Shown one piece after another: positions 34,559-43,953 of a stretch of DNA of 64,000 nt; the first letter of the stretch is position 1; every line of letters begins with the position of its first letter. Origin of the DNA: Rhodovastum sp963714255 (GTDB lineage Bacteria > Pseudomonadota > Alphaproteobacteria > Acetobacterales > Acetobacteraceae). Both the position numbers and the translations under genes were made by a program. Where the stretch lies: positions 73,908-137,907 of the forward strand of contig CAVQNU010000013.1 in assembly GCA_963714255.1 (NCBI GenBank), read 5' to 3'. The notes below the pieces were generated by a model. That model worked only from the letters and a program-made list of their open reading frames with translations, was not told the DNA's origin and searched no databases.

Positions 34559-35951
34559 CTAAGCGTTCTCCCCGATCATGCCGCAGGGGGCGCGCGCGGC
34601 AATGTCCCGGGCCAGCGCCCGGAAGCGCTCGCCGCGCTGCTCGAAACCGGTGAACTGGTCCCAGGATGCGCAGGCCGGCGACAGCAGCACGGCTTTCGCC
34701 GCGCCCGCGCGGGCCGCCTGCCAGGCCTGCGCCACCGCCGCCTCCAGGGTGCCGACCTCGCGGAAGGGCACGTCATGCGCCGCCAGCGTCGCCGCCAGGA
34801 TGGGTGCATCCCGTCCGATCAGCAAAGCGAGCGCGATGCGCGGGAAGAACGGAGCAAGGCTTGCGATGCCGCCGTCCTTGGCCATGCCGCCGGCGATCCA
34901 TACAACCTGGCCGTAGCAGCCCAGCGCGCGGGCGGCGGAGTTGGCGTTGGTCGCTTTGCTGTCGTTGACGAACGCCACGCCCCCGGCCCGGGCCACAAGT
35001 TCCTGGCGGTGCGGCAGTCCGGGATAGGAAGCGATGCCCGCGCCGATGGCGGCCCGGTTTACCCCGAGCGCCAGCGCCAGCGCCGCCGCCGCCGCCGCGT
35101 TCTGCGCGTTGTGCGCGCCGGGCAGGGCGCGCGCGGCCGCCAGATCGGCGACCGGCCCGGCCGAATCACGCAGGATTGCGCCGTCTGGCCACACGCCGGC
35201 CGCGCCCTCGCCCGACACCGCCACCACGTGCGCCGGCCCGTCGCGCAGCTGATCCGCCATGGCCCGCGACAGCGCGTCATCGACGCCCACCACGGCGGTA
35301 TCGTCGCCGGTTTGCCGGTCGAAGATCGCCCGCTTGGCCCGGGCATAGCCCGCCATGTCGCCGTGGCGATCGATATGGTCGGGGCTGAGATTGAGCATGG
35401 CCGCCGCATCAAAGCGTATAGTTACGAGTTGCTCCAACATGTAGGAGGACAGTTCTAGGTACGTACACCCCATCTTGCGGCAGCAATGGCAGCGCCAGCG
35501 CCGCCGTGCCAAGATTTCCGCCGGCCGCGACCGGCCGCCCGGCGACTTGCAGGATATGCGCGAGCAGCGCCGTGGTGGTGGATTTGCCGTTCGTGCCGGT
35601 GATGCCGGCGAACCGCGCGCCCGAGCCTGCAACCCGCACGGCGCGGAACAGCAGCTCGGCGTCCGACAGGATCGGCACGCCGGCGGCGCGCGCCCGCGCC
35701 GCGATCGGATGCGGCGCCGGCAGCAGATGCGGAATGCCGGGCGAGAGCACCAGTGCGGCCAGCCCCGCCATGTCCGGCTCGGCGACGGTGATGCCGGCGG
35801 CGACGGCCGCTTCGCGGGCCGCCGGCTTGTCGTCCCAGGCGACGACCCCGGCGCCCATGGACAGCAGCGCCTGTGCGGCGGGCAGGCCGTTGCGGCCAAG
35901 CCCGACCACGGCAAAGCGCTGCCCGGCGAAAATGTCGGGGGGGAACATCAT
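34559..35951 (-). pseudogene. murD: murD, UDP-MurNAc-L-Ala-D-Glu ligase, interrupted by a +4/+1 frameshift
   Basis: The start (ATG 35951, ATGA overlap with mraY) opens a frame with GQRFAVVGLGRNGLPAAQAL and the P-loop FAGITGTNGKSTTTALLAHI, ending early. The rest (LELSSYMLEQL, NLSPDHIDRHGDMAGYA, FVNDSKATNANSAARAL, IAGGMAKDGG, LLSPACASWDQFTGFEQRGE) is in another frame. At 35459-35466 the sequence GTACGTAC replaces an expected single GTAC; removing one copy restores GVYLELSSY and a full MurD. Only one copy is visible and the enzyme is essential, so this is an error, a recent mutation backed by another copy, or recoding. Confidence 0.9.
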
Positions 35952-37036
35952 CGGATTTTCAGGGTCCCCAGCCCGATCAGGGCGAGAATGACCGAAATGA
36001 TCCAGAAGCGGATGACGATGGTGGCTTCCTGCCAGCCCTTCTTCTCGAAATGATGGTGCAGCGGCGCCATCAGGAAAACCCGCCGTCCGGTGCGCTTGAA
36101 CCAGAACACCTGCACGATGACGCTGACGGTTTCCAAAACGAACAGCCCGCCGACGATGCCCAGCACCACCTCGTGCTTGGTGGCGACCGCCACCGCCCCC
36201 AGCGCGCCGCCCAGCGCCAGCGCCCCGGTATCGCCCATGAACACCGCCGCCGGCGGGGCGTTGAACCACAGGAACCCCAGCCCCGCGCCGATCAGCGCCG
36301 AGCAGAACACCGCCAGCTCGCCCACGCCGGGGACGAAATTGAGCTGCAGGTAGTCGGCGAAAATGCGGTTGCCCACCAGATAGGCGATCAGCGCGAACAC
36401 GCCGGCGGTGATGATGGTCGGCACGATGGCCAGCCCGTCCAGCCCGTCGGTCAGGTTCACCGCGTTGGAAAAGCCCAGCATCACCGTCATTGCCACCAGC
36501 GGGAAGGCGAAGCCGAGCGGGATCAGCACTTCCTTGAACACCGGCACGGCAAAGCCGGTGGCCAGCGGCTCGCGGGTCAGCAGCATGAAGGCGATGCCGG
36601 CCACCAGGCCCATGCCGGCCTGCAGCGCCAGCTTGCCGCGCGCCGACAGGCCGCGGAAATTGGCCTTCGACAGCTTGATGTAGTCGTCGACGAAGCCGAT
36701 CGCGCCGTAGCCCAGGGTCAGCAGCAGCGCCACCCACACATAGCCGTTGCGCAAATTGGCCCACAGCAGGGTGGACACCGCCAGCGTCGCCAGGATCAGC
36801 ACGCCGCCCATGGTCGGCGTGCCCTTTTTCTCCACCAGATGGCGCTCCGGCCCGTCCGGGCGGATCGGCTGGCCGTTGCGCTGCACCCGTTTCAGGCCGC
36901 GGATGAAGGCCGCGCCGAGCGTCAGGCTGAGCACCAGCGCGGTGATGCAGGCCGCCCCGGACCGGAACGTCAGGTAGCGGAACAGGTTGAACACGATCAG
37001 CTGGTCGGCCAGCGGCGAGAACAAATTATACAGCAT
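35948..37036 (-). CDS. mraY: Phospho-MurNAc-pentapeptide transferase MraY
   Basis: The 362-residue integral membrane enzyme forms lipid I. About ten membrane segments are visible. Conserved motifs are HLVEKKGTPTMGGVLIL (~66-82), GFVDDYIKLSKANFRGLSAR (Asp-rich loop, ~115-135), FSNAVNLTDGLDGLAIVP (~185-202), FLWFNAPPAAVFMGDTGALA (~255-275) and the cytoplasmic loop MAPLHHHFEKKGWQE (~325-340). The start ATG overlaps the murF stop by one base (TGATG). Confidence 0.97.
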   Translation of the reverse strand: MLYNLFSPLADQLIVFNLFRYLTFRSGAACITALVLSLTLGAAFIRGLKRVQRNGQPIRPDGPERHLVEKKGTPTMGGVLILATLAVSTLLWANLRNGYVWVALLLTLGYGAIGFVDDYIKLSKANFRGLSARGKLALQAGMGLVAGIAFMLLTREPLATGFAVPVFKEVLIPLGFAFPLVAMTVMLGFSNAVNLTDGLDGLAIVPTIITAGVFALIAYLVGNRIFADYLQLNFVPGVGELAVFCSALIGAGLGFLWFNAPPAAVFMGDTGALALGGALGAVAVATKHEVVLGIVGGLFVLETVSVIVQVFWFKRTGRRVFLMAPLHHHFEKKGWQEATIVIRFWIISVILALIGLGTLKIR

Positions 37037-38430
37037 CAGACCGCTCCCGCCGCCGGCGGATCAATCGCCAGCGCATCAATCGCCTGCACCACCAGCTTCA
37101 TGCGGCTCCCCAGACTGCCCTTGACCAGCACCGCGTCGCCGGGCCGCAGCGACGCCGCCACCAGCTTGCCCAGCGCCGCCGCCTCGTCCGCATGCCCGCC
37201 GCGCAGCGCCGGCGGCACGGCGTCGTGCAGCCCGCGCATCAGCGTACCGCAGGTGAGCAGCAGGTCGGCGCCGCGCGCCACATCGGGGGCGAGCGAGGCA
37301 TGTTCTTCCGGCCCCGCCGCGCCCAGTTCCAGCATATCGCCCAGCACGGCGACGCGCCGCGCCGCCGGCTGCAGCGCCAGCACCGCGAGAGCCGCACGCA
37401 CCGAGGCCGCGGAAGCGTTGTAGCTTTCGTCCAGCAGCAGCGCCTTGCCGCACGGCACCCGCACCAGCCGGCGGCTGCCGCGGCCTGCCACCGGCGTGAA
37501 CCGGGCCAGCGCCGCAGCCCCGCGCGCCGCGTCCGCCCCCAGGGCCGCGGCTGCCAGCAGCGCCGCCGTCGCGTTCATCGCCATGTGCCGGCCGGGGGCA
37601 GGCAGCCGGAAGTGCAGCTCGCGGCCGAGGATCGCCGCCGTCACATCCGTCCCCTCGGCGTCGGCGGCCGCCTCCAGCAGGCAGGCATCGGCGTCCGGCG
37701 CGCTGCCGAAGGTCAGTGCGCGCACCCTGCCGGCCCGCGCGCGCAGCCGGCCCAGCAGCGGCGAATCGCCGGGCAGCACCAGCATGCCCCCGGACTCCAG
37801 CCCGTCGCGGATGGAGGCCTTCTCATCGGCGATTGCCTCGAGACTGCCAAGATGGCCGATATGCGTCTTCTCCACCGTGGTCACCACGGCCACATGCGGC
37901 CGTGCCAGCCGCGCCAGCGGGGCGATTTCGCCGGGATGGTTCATGCCAATTTCGATCACCCCGTAGGCCGCGCCGGCGGGCAGCCGGGCCAGCGTCAGCG
38001 GCACCCCCCAGTGGTTGTTGTAGGAGGCCTCGGCGGCATGGGTTTCGCCTTGTTCGGCCAGAATGCAGCGCAGCATTTCCTTGGTGGTGGTCTTGCCCAC
38101 CGACCCGGTGACCGCCACCAGCCGCCCGGCGAAGCGCGAGCGGGCAAACCCGCCCAACCGGTGCAGTCCCGCCAGCGTGTCATCCACCACCAGCAAAGGC
38201 GCATCCGCCGCGACGCCCTCGGGCACCCAGGCCACCAGCGCTCCCCCGGCGCCGCGCAGCAGCGCATCGGCGACGAAGGCGTGGCCATTGCGCGCCTCGC
38301 CGCCGAGGGCCACGAACAGATCGCCCGGGCGCAGCGTCCGCGTGTCGATCGACACGCCCGACGCCGCGAAGCCGGTGCGCATTACCCCGCCCGTCGCCTC
38401 GACCAGATCCAGGGAATTCCACAGGGTCAC
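37036..38430 (-). CDS. murF: UDP-MurNAc-tripeptide D-Ala-D-Ala ligase MurF
   Basis: From a GTG at 38430, two bases below the end of murE, the product has 464 residues. It adds D-Ala-D-Ala to the UDP-muramyl tripeptide. Motifs are GVSIDTRTLRPGDLFVALGG (~24-43), LVAVTGSVGKTTTKEMLRCI (P-loop, ~105-125), YNNHWGVPLTLARLP (~140), IEIGMNHPGEIAPLARLARP (~160-180) and LLLDESYNASAASVRAALAV (~335-355). The upstream open frame is a shadow of murE. The C-terminal domain follows the family. Confidence 0.95.
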   Translation of the reverse strand: MTLWNSLDLVEATGGVMRTGFAASGVSIDTRTLRPGDLFVALGGEARNGHAFVADALLRGAGGALVAWVPEGVAADAPLLVVDDTLAGLHRLGGFARSRFAGRLVAVTGSVGKTTTKEMLRCILAEQGETHAAEASYNNHWGVPLTLARLPAGAAYGVIEIGMNHPGEIAPLARLARPHVAVVTTVEKTHIGHLGSLEAIADEKASIRDGLESGGMLVLPGDSPLLGRLRARAGRVRALTFGSAPDADACLLEAAADAEGTDVTAAILGRELHFRLPAPGRHMAMNATAALLAAAALGADAARGAAALARFTPVAGRGSRRLVRVPCGKALLLDESYNASAASVRAALAVLALQPAARRVAVLGDMLELGAAGPEEHASLAPDVARGADLLLTCGTLMRGLHDAVPPALRGGHADEAAALGKLVAASLRPGDAVLVKGSLGSRMKLVVQAIDALAIDPPAAGAV

Positions 38431-38431
38431 G

Positions 38432-39946
38432 TCACCCCCTCGTCGCGTGGAAGGGGGCGGGGGGGGCTTCCCCAAGCAGCCGCCGCACCGTCTGCACATC
38501 GTCGAACGGCAGCGTGACCGCGCCGATCGTCTGGCCCTGCTCGTGCCCCTTGCCGGCCACCGCCAGCACATCGCCGGGTCCGAGATCGGCCAGCGCCGAG
38601 GCGATCGCGGCCGCGCGCGCGCCGCCGTCCCGGCCTTCCGGGCAGCCCGCCAGCACGGCCGCGCGGATGGCGGCGGGGTCCTCGCTGCGCGGATTGTCGT
38701 CGGTCACCACCGCCACATCGGCCAGCCGGGACGCTGCTGCGCCCATCAGCGGGCGCTTGCCCGGATCGCGGTCGCCGCCGGCGCCGAACACCACATGCAG
38801 CCGTCCCTGCGTGTGCGGCCGCAGCGCCGTCAGCAGGCGCTCCAGCGCATCCGGCGTATGGGCGTAGTCCACATACACCGCCGCGCCATTGGGCAGCCGC
38901 GCCGCCAGCTCCATCCGTCCGCGCACCCCGGCGAGCCCGCCGAGATGGTCCAGTGCCGCGGCAACCCCGGTTACCTCGGCCAGGGCGGCGGCCAGCAGCG
39001 CGTTGTCGGCCTGGAACCGTCCGGGCAGCGGCAGAAACACGTGGCGGCGCATCCCGCCGGCCTCGATCTCCAGTTCCTGCCCGTCGGGCAGCGGTGCGGC
39101 GCGCAGCAGCCGGATCGCCGAGCCGCCCTCGCCGGTTGTGCGCAGGTCCAGGTGGCGTTGCGCCGCCACCGCGCGCAACGCCGCCATGCTGGCGGCATCG
39201 AGCGAAGTGCTGGCCAGGGCCGGCGCGCCTTCCGGCAGCAGGGCTGCGAACAGGCGCAGCTTGGCCTGCCGATATCTGTCTGTCGTGCCGTGATAATCCA
39301 GGTGGTCGCGGGTGAGGTTGGTGAACGCCCCGGCCGCCAGATGCAGCCCGTCCAGCCGGAACTGGTCCAGCCCGTGCGACGATGCCTCGATGGCGGCGTG
39401 CTGCACCCCGGCGCGGGCCAGGCGTGCCATGATGCCGGCCAGCGTCTCGGGGTCAGGGGTGGTCAGGCCCGGTCCCGGCGCGAAGCCGGGCGCGCGCAGC
39501 CCCAGCGTGCCCAGGCTGGCGGCCTGGTGCCCGGCCAGCGCCCAGATCTGGCGCAGAAACTCCACCGTGCTGGTTTTGCCGTTGGTGCCGGTCACCGCCG
39601 CCACGATGGCGGGCTGCGCGCCCGCCATCGCGGCGGCAATCTGCGCCAGCCGCCGGCGCGGCTCGGGGTCGAGGAGCAGCGGGCGTTCCGGCACGCCGGC
39701 GGGCCACGCGGTTCCCTCCGGGGCCAGCACCGCGGCGGCGCCGCGGGCCACCGCATCGGCAATGAACGCCCGTCCGTCCGCCCGGCCTCCCGGCACGGCG
39801 ACGAACAGAAAACCGGGCTGCATGCGGCGGCTGTCGGCACTCACGCCGGCGAAATCCAGCGCGGCCGCTGCGTGCCAGCCGCGTGCCGCGGCGTCCTGCG
39901 CCGTCATGTCGGGAATCATCCGCATGAGATCAGGGCACCGCAACAT
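38432..39946 (-). CDS. murE: UDP-MurNAc-L-Ala-D-Glu:meso-DAP ligase MurE
   Basis: From the ATG at 39946 the product has 504 residues; a second ATG at 39925 lies in an identical duplicated context. Motifs are VSADSRRMQPGFLFVAVPGG (~32-52), VTGTNGKTSTVEFLRQIWAL (P-loop, ~105-125), EASSHGLDQFRLDGL (~180), NLTRDHLDYHGTTDRY (~205) and DYAHTPDALERLLTALRPH (~350). DDNPRSEDPAAIR (~405) contains the DNPR motif of meso-diaminopimelate-specific MurE. A 21-bp tandem duplication spans the ftsI stop and murE start. Confidence 0.95.
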   Translation of the reverse strand: MLRCPDLMRMIPDMTAQDAAARGWHAAAALDFAGVSADSRRMQPGFLFVAVPGGRADGRAFIADAVARGAAAVLAPEGTAWPAGVPERPLLLDPEPRRRLAQIAAAMAGAQPAIVAAVTGTNGKTSTVEFLRQIWALAGHQAASLGTLGLRAPGFAPGPGLTTPDPETLAGIMARLARAGVQHAAIEASSHGLDQFRLDGLHLAAGAFTNLTRDHLDYHGTTDRYRQAKLRLFAALLPEGAPALASTSLDAASMAALRAVAAQRHLDLRTTGEGGSAIRLLRAAPLPDGQELEIEAGGMRRHVFLPLPGRFQADNALLAAALAEVTGVAAALDHLGGLAGVRGRMELAARLPNGAAVYVDYAHTPDALERLLTALRPHTQGRLHVVFGAGGDRDPGKRPLMGAAASRLADVAVVTDDNPRSEDPAAIRAAVLAGCPEGRDGGARAAAIASALADLGPGDVLAVAGKGHEQGQTIGAVTLPFDDVQTVRRLLGEAPPAPFHATRG

Positions 39947-39950
39947 GAGA

Positions 39951-41960
39951 TCAGGGCACCGCAACCGTGGCTCCGGTCAGCACCGTGCGTGCCTCGTGCC
40001 GGGAACCGGGGGGCAGGCTCGCTTCGCGCCGCAAGTCGCGCGGCGCGGAGCCGGACGGGGCGCCGGCCGGCACGGACGGGCGCGGCACCGCGGCCACCGG
40101 CGGTGCGGGCTTCGCGGGCGCCGCGGCGGGCGGTGGCTGCAGCCTGGCGCCGGCCGGATGGCCGGGCTCCAGCGGCTGGGCCAGCTGGGCATTGATCGCC
40201 GCCACGTTCTCGGTCTCCGGCAGCAGGCCGAGCATCGGGCCGATCCGCGCAATCACCCGCCCGGCCGCCGGCGCGCTCACCCAGCCGGCGGTCGCGTACC
40301 CGTAGGTCGCCTTGGTGGCGTGCGGCTCGTCCAGCATCATGTAGACGGCGTAGCGCGGCGCATTCATCGGGAAGGCGCACATGAAGGCCGAGACGCGCGA
40401 GTTCCGGTTGTATCCGCGGTGCGAGATTTTCTCTGCCGTGCCGGTTTTGCCGCCGACGAAATAGCCGGGCACCTCGGCGGCCTTGCCGTACCCGTCGGTC
40501 ACCACCAGGCGCATCAGCCGGCGCATGATGTCCGAGGTGGATTGCTGCATCACCCGCGTGCCGTCCCGCCTTGTGGCCGGGTCCACCGCCAGCACGGTCG
40601 GGCGCAAATACACGCCGCCATTGGCGATCGCCGCGGTGCCGGTCACCACATGCAGCGGCGACACCGCGATGCCGTGGCCGAAGCCGATGGTGAGGGTGGC
40701 GATTTCCTTCCAGTTGGCGGCCAGCGGCGCGAGCGGTGCCGCGGCTTCGGGCAGTTCGACGGGCAGGCGCTTCAGCATGCCCATCTTTTCCATCCACGCC
40801 CGCTGCATCGCCGCCCCGGACGCCTGGGCCATCTTGGCCGCGCCGATATTGGACGAATAGGCAAGAATTTCCGGAATATACAGAAACCGGTGCTTGCCCT
40901 CGAAATCGCTGATGGTGAAGCGCCCGATATGGATCGGTGCGCTGGCGTCGAAGCCATTCCAGAGATTGACCACGCCGTTGTCGAGCGCCATCGAGGCAGT
41001 CTGCAGCTTGAACGTGCTGCCCGGCTCGTAGATGCCGGTGACGCAGCGGTTGAAGCGGTCGTCCGGCACGGTCTGGCCGAACAGGTTGGCGTCGTAGTCG
41101 GGCAGGCTGGTCATGCCCAGCACTTCGCCGGTGCGCACGTCCATCACGATGCCGCAGGCGCCGATGGCGCTGAACTCGGCCATCGCCTTGGACAACTCGT
41201 CGCGCACCACCGCCTGCACGCGCACATCGAGCGACAGGCGCAACTGATCGGACTCGTCCTCCAGGCGCTGATCGAAGAAGCGCTCCACCCCGGCGACACC
41301 GTGACCGTCCACATCGACCCCGCCCAGCACCTGGGCGGCGACACGGCCGAGCGGGTAGTGGCGGCGCTCGGTGGTTTCGAAATCGATGCCCGGGATGCCC
41401 AGCGCATTGATCCGCAAACGCTCCTGCGGACTGATGTGGCGGGCCAGGTAGACGAACTGCTTGGTTTCGCTCGACAGCCGCTGCACCGTCGTCGCCTCGT
41501 CCAGTTGCGGCAGCACCGTCTTGAGCTGGCGCGCCGTTTCGGCCGGGTCGATCATCTCGCGCGGATTGGCGTAGACGGAGAAGGTCGGCAGCGAGATCGC
41601 CAGCATCTCGCCGTTGCGGTCGGTGATCATGGCGCGGCGGGCGTGCAGCAGCGGCTCGCGGGAAGGATCGGTGCCGGGCGGCGGCGGATCGGGCGCGCGC
41701 ACGATCTTCTCGGGCAGCTTCGGCAACCGCGGCTCGATGATGGTGGCATCTGCAAGCTTGACCACCAGCGCCAGGAACAGCACCGCGAAGCCGGCGGCCG
41801 AGAACAGCAGCCGTCCCCGCATGCGGTCGAGGGCGGCGCGGCGCTTGAGGTCGGGCGCGGTGACCCGCACGTTCTCCATGCGCGGCAGCACGGCAGCGCG
41901 CGCCGCGCCGAACCGGCGGGCCGGGCTGGCGGGGGAGGGGGCGTCCGGCGGATCGCTCAT
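39951..41960 (-). CDS. ftsI: Septal transpeptidase FtsI (penicillin-binding protein 3)
   Basis: The 669-residue class B PBP has a cytoplasmic tail, one membrane segment (~52-70), a dimerisation/pedestal domain (~100-290) and a transpeptidase domain (~300-570). Active-site motifs are the nucleophile box STFK in YEPGSTFKLQTA (~336), SSN in AYSSNIGAAKMAQ (~395) and KTG in VGGKTGTAEKISH (~530). A Pro/Ala-rich C-terminal ~80 residues is extra. It cross-links septal peptidoglycan with FtsW. The start overlaps the ftsL stop as ATGA. Confidence 0.97.
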   Translation of the reverse strand: MSDPPDAPSPASPARRFGAARAAVLPRMENVRVTAPDLKRRAALDRMRGRLLFSAAGFAVLFLALVVKLADATIIEPRLPKLPEKIVRAPDPPPPGTDPSREPLLHARRAMITDRNGEMLAISLPTFSVYANPREMIDPAETARQLKTVLPQLDEATTVQRLSSETKQFVYLARHISPQERLRINALGIPGIDFETTERRHYPLGRVAAQVLGGVDVDGHGVAGVERFFDQRLEDESDQLRLSLDVRVQAVVRDELSKAMAEFSAIGACGIVMDVRTGEVLGMTSLPDYDANLFGQTVPDDRFNRCVTGIYEPGSTFKLQTASMALDNGVVNLWNGFDASAPIHIGRFTISDFEGKHRFLYIPEILAYSSNIGAAKMAQASGAAMQRAWMEKMGMLKRLPVELPEAAAPLAPLAANWKEIATLTIGFGHGIAVSPLHVVTGTAAIANGGVYLRPTVLAVDPATRRDGTRVMQQSTSDIMRRLMRLVVTDGYGKAAEVPGYFVGGKTGTAEKISHRGYNRNSRVSAFMCAFPMNAPRYAVYMMLDEPHATKATYGYATAGWVSAPAAGRVIARIGPMLGLLPETENVAAINAQLAQPLEPGHPAGARLQPPPAAAPAKPAPPVAAVPRPSVPAGAPSGSAPRDLRREASLPPGSRHEARTVLTGATVAVP

Positions 41961-42955
41961 TGCGTGACCGATTGCTGGCTGCCGCCGGGCTGCCAGATGG
42001 AAGGCGCGCTGACCGGCGTGACCGCCGCCGGTGCGCCCATCGAGCGCGCCATGCCGAGCGCCGAGGCCACGGCCGGCCTCGCCGCGTCACTGCGCGCGAT
42101 GTGGGTCACTGGCTCGCCGGCGTTGCCGGCGGGCGGGGTAGTGCTGGCGCTGGCGCGCGCGGCGCTGTGCGCCGGCGGGCTGGCCGGCAGCGGGCGGGCG
42201 GGCGGCGGTGCCGGCGGCAGAGACACAGCCGCCATATGCACCGATGCCGCCGTTGCCGGTACGCCTTGCGGTTGCAGCGACGCGGTCAGCGACACCGGGC
42301 GTGGCCCCGGCGGCGCCGGCGCGGCATGCGCCGGCGCCGCCGGGGCATGCACCGCGGCGGCCGCGACCGGCGGCACTTGCAGCGAGGCGACCAGTGCTGC
42401 CGGGTGTTGCGCGGGCGCAGCCGGCCGGGCCAGCACCGGCGCAGGCCGCGGTGCGGGCGCAGGCGTGGCCGGCCGGGCAGGTGCCGCGGCGGCCACGGCG
42501 GGTGCCGGTGGGGACGCCGGCGCTGTTGCCGGCGAAGCAGTTGCGACCACCGGCGGAGCGGCGGCAACCGGCCGGGCCGTGTCCGGCTTTGCCTCCGGCT
42601 TCTGCTCGGGCAGTTTTGCCGTCGGTGCCTCCGGCTCCAGCGGCGGCGCTTCGATGGCCGGCGCGCCCACCGGCGGCAGGCGCTTGCCCAGCTCGGCCCA
42701 GGTGGTGAACTGGGTCGGCGCCGTCTTTTTGAGCGATGGCAGGTGCTCGTCGGCCAGATCCGCCAGGCGCTGCGGGTCGTTCAGCAGCGCGTATTCCGCA
42801 CTCAGCACGCCGGAGCGTTCGCGCGCGGCGTCGGCCAGCTTGACCGTGTGCACGATCTCGCGGTCCAGCAACTGCGCCGTGTGCTTGGACTGGTAGAGAT
42901 AGAGGCCGGACCCGCCGGCCAGCAGCATGCAGATGCAGGTGAACGGGCGGATCAT
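41957..42955 (-). CDS. ftsL: FtsL-like division protein with a long Pro/Ala-rich extension
   Basis: From the ATG at 42955, overlapping the rsmH stop as ATGA, the product has 332 residues. A single N-terminal membrane segment (FTCICMLLAGGSGLYLYQ, ~5-22) is followed by a short coiled coil (~25-75) with the ERSGVLSAEYALLNDPQRLA pattern of FtsL. Residues ~95-332 are low-complexity Ala/Pro with scattered His and Gln. Usual FtsL is ~100-130 residues. Identity rests on gene position and the coiled coil. The extension would lie in the periplasm. Confidence 0.85.
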   Translation of the reverse strand: MIRPFTCICMLLAGGSGLYLYQSKHTAQLLDREIVHTVKLADAARERSGVLSAEYALLNDPQRLADLADEHLPSLKKTAPTQFTTWAELGKRLPPVGAPAIEAPPLEPEAPTAKLPEQKPEAKPDTARPVAAAPPVVATASPATAPASPPAPAVAAAAPARPATPAPAPRPAPVLARPAAPAQHPAALVASLQVPPVAAAAVHAPAAPAHAAPAPPGPRPVSLTASLQPQGVPATAASVHMAAVSLPPAPPPARPLPASPPAHSAARASASTTPPAGNAGEPVTHIARSDAARPAVASALGMARSMGAPAAVTPVSAPSIWQPGGSQQSVTQ

Positions 42956-43953
42956 GGGCAGGGCCCTCCGGTGGCGGCCGCGGCAGGTGCGGTGCAATCA
43001 GGACGCACAACCCGGGCCATCGCCCGCAGCCGGGCGCTGCGGGCACGCGGATTGGCGGCGGTCTCGCTGTCCTGCGGGCGCAGCGCGCGCGGGGTGAGCA
43101 GGCGGAATTCGGCGGCCGCGCGCGGCCGCAGGCCGCCGGGATCGTGGCGCGACGGCGCCGGCGTGCGGCCGCTGGCCGCGGTCATGAACTGCTTCACCAG
43201 CCGGTCTTCCAGCGAGTGGAACGCCACCACCACCAGCCGCCCGTCGGTGTCCAGCAGCTCGACCGCTCCGCGCAGTGCCCGCTCGATTTCGCCGAGCTCG
43301 TCGTTCACCCGCAGCCGCAGCGCCTGGAAACTGCGGGTGGCGGGGTCGAGGCCGGAGCGCTCCGGCGGCACCACGCTGCGGATGATGCCGGCGAGCTGCG
43401 CGGTGGTGGTGATCGGGGCGGCGGCGCGGGCGGTGACGATGGCACGCGCGATGCGGCGCGACAGGCGTTCCTCGCCAAAGCGGAACAGCGTATCCGCCAG
43501 TTCCTGCTCGGGCAGGGCGTTCACCAGATCGGCCGCGGTCGGCCCGTGGCACTCCATGCGCATATCCAGCGGCCCGTCGGCGCGGAAGGAAAACCCGCGG
43601 GCGGGATCGTCGATCTGGTACGACGACACGCCGAGGTCGAGCACTACCCCGTCGAGCCGCGTCACCCCCGCCGTGCGCAGCAGCGACAGCATGTCGCCGA
43701 ACCGCCCGTGCAGCAGGTGCAGCCGGCCCGGATGGCGGGCGGCCAGCGCCGCGCCGCGCTCGATGGCGGCCGGGTCGCGGTCGATCGCCCAAAGCGTGCA
43801 GGCGGCGCGGCCGAGAATGGCGCCGGCATAGCCGCCACCGCCGAACGTGCCGTCCAGATACCGCCCGCCCGCGCGCGGTGCGAGCATCGCCAGCACTTCC
43901 TGCAGCATCACCGGGACATGCGCGCCCATGTCGTGTTCGCGCGTGGCGCTCAT
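42952..43953 (-). CDS. rsmH: 16S rRNA (cytosine1402-N4)-methyltransferase RsmH
   Basis: From the ATG at 43953, which overlaps the mraZ stop as ATGA, the product has 333 residues. Motifs are HVPVMLQEVLAMLAPRAGG (~12-30), YLDGTFGGGGYAGAILGRA (SAM motif I, ~32-50), VLDLGVSSYQIDDPARGFSF (~105-125), LDMRMECHGPTAADLVN (~130) and VVVAFHSLEDRLVKQFM (~245-262). It methylates the ribosomal P site and is historically mraW. A ~50-residue basic/Ala tail ends the protein. Confidence 0.96.
   Translation of the reverse strand: MSATREHDMGAHVPVMLQEVLAMLAPRAGGRYLDGTFGGGGYAGAILGRAACTLWAIDRDPAAIERGAALAARHPGRLHLLHGRFGDMLSLLRTAGVTRLDGVVLDLGVSSYQIDDPARGFSFRADGPLDMRMECHGPTAADLVNALPEQELADTLFRFGEERLSRRIARAIVTARAAAPITTTAQLAGIIRSVVPPERSGLDPATRSFQALRLRVNDELGEIERALRGAVELLDTDGRLVVVAFHSLEDRLVKQFMTAASGRTPAPSRHDPGGLRPRAAAEFRLLTPRALRPQDSETAANPRARSARLRAMARVVRPDCTAPAAAATGGPCP

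Noticed and set aside
39312..42896. 1194-codon plus-strand open frame opposite murE-ftsI-ftsL
   Set aside because: It is a shadow of three overlapping dcw genes with conserved active sites; the long Gly/Ala tract mirrors the Pro/Ala tract of FtsL.
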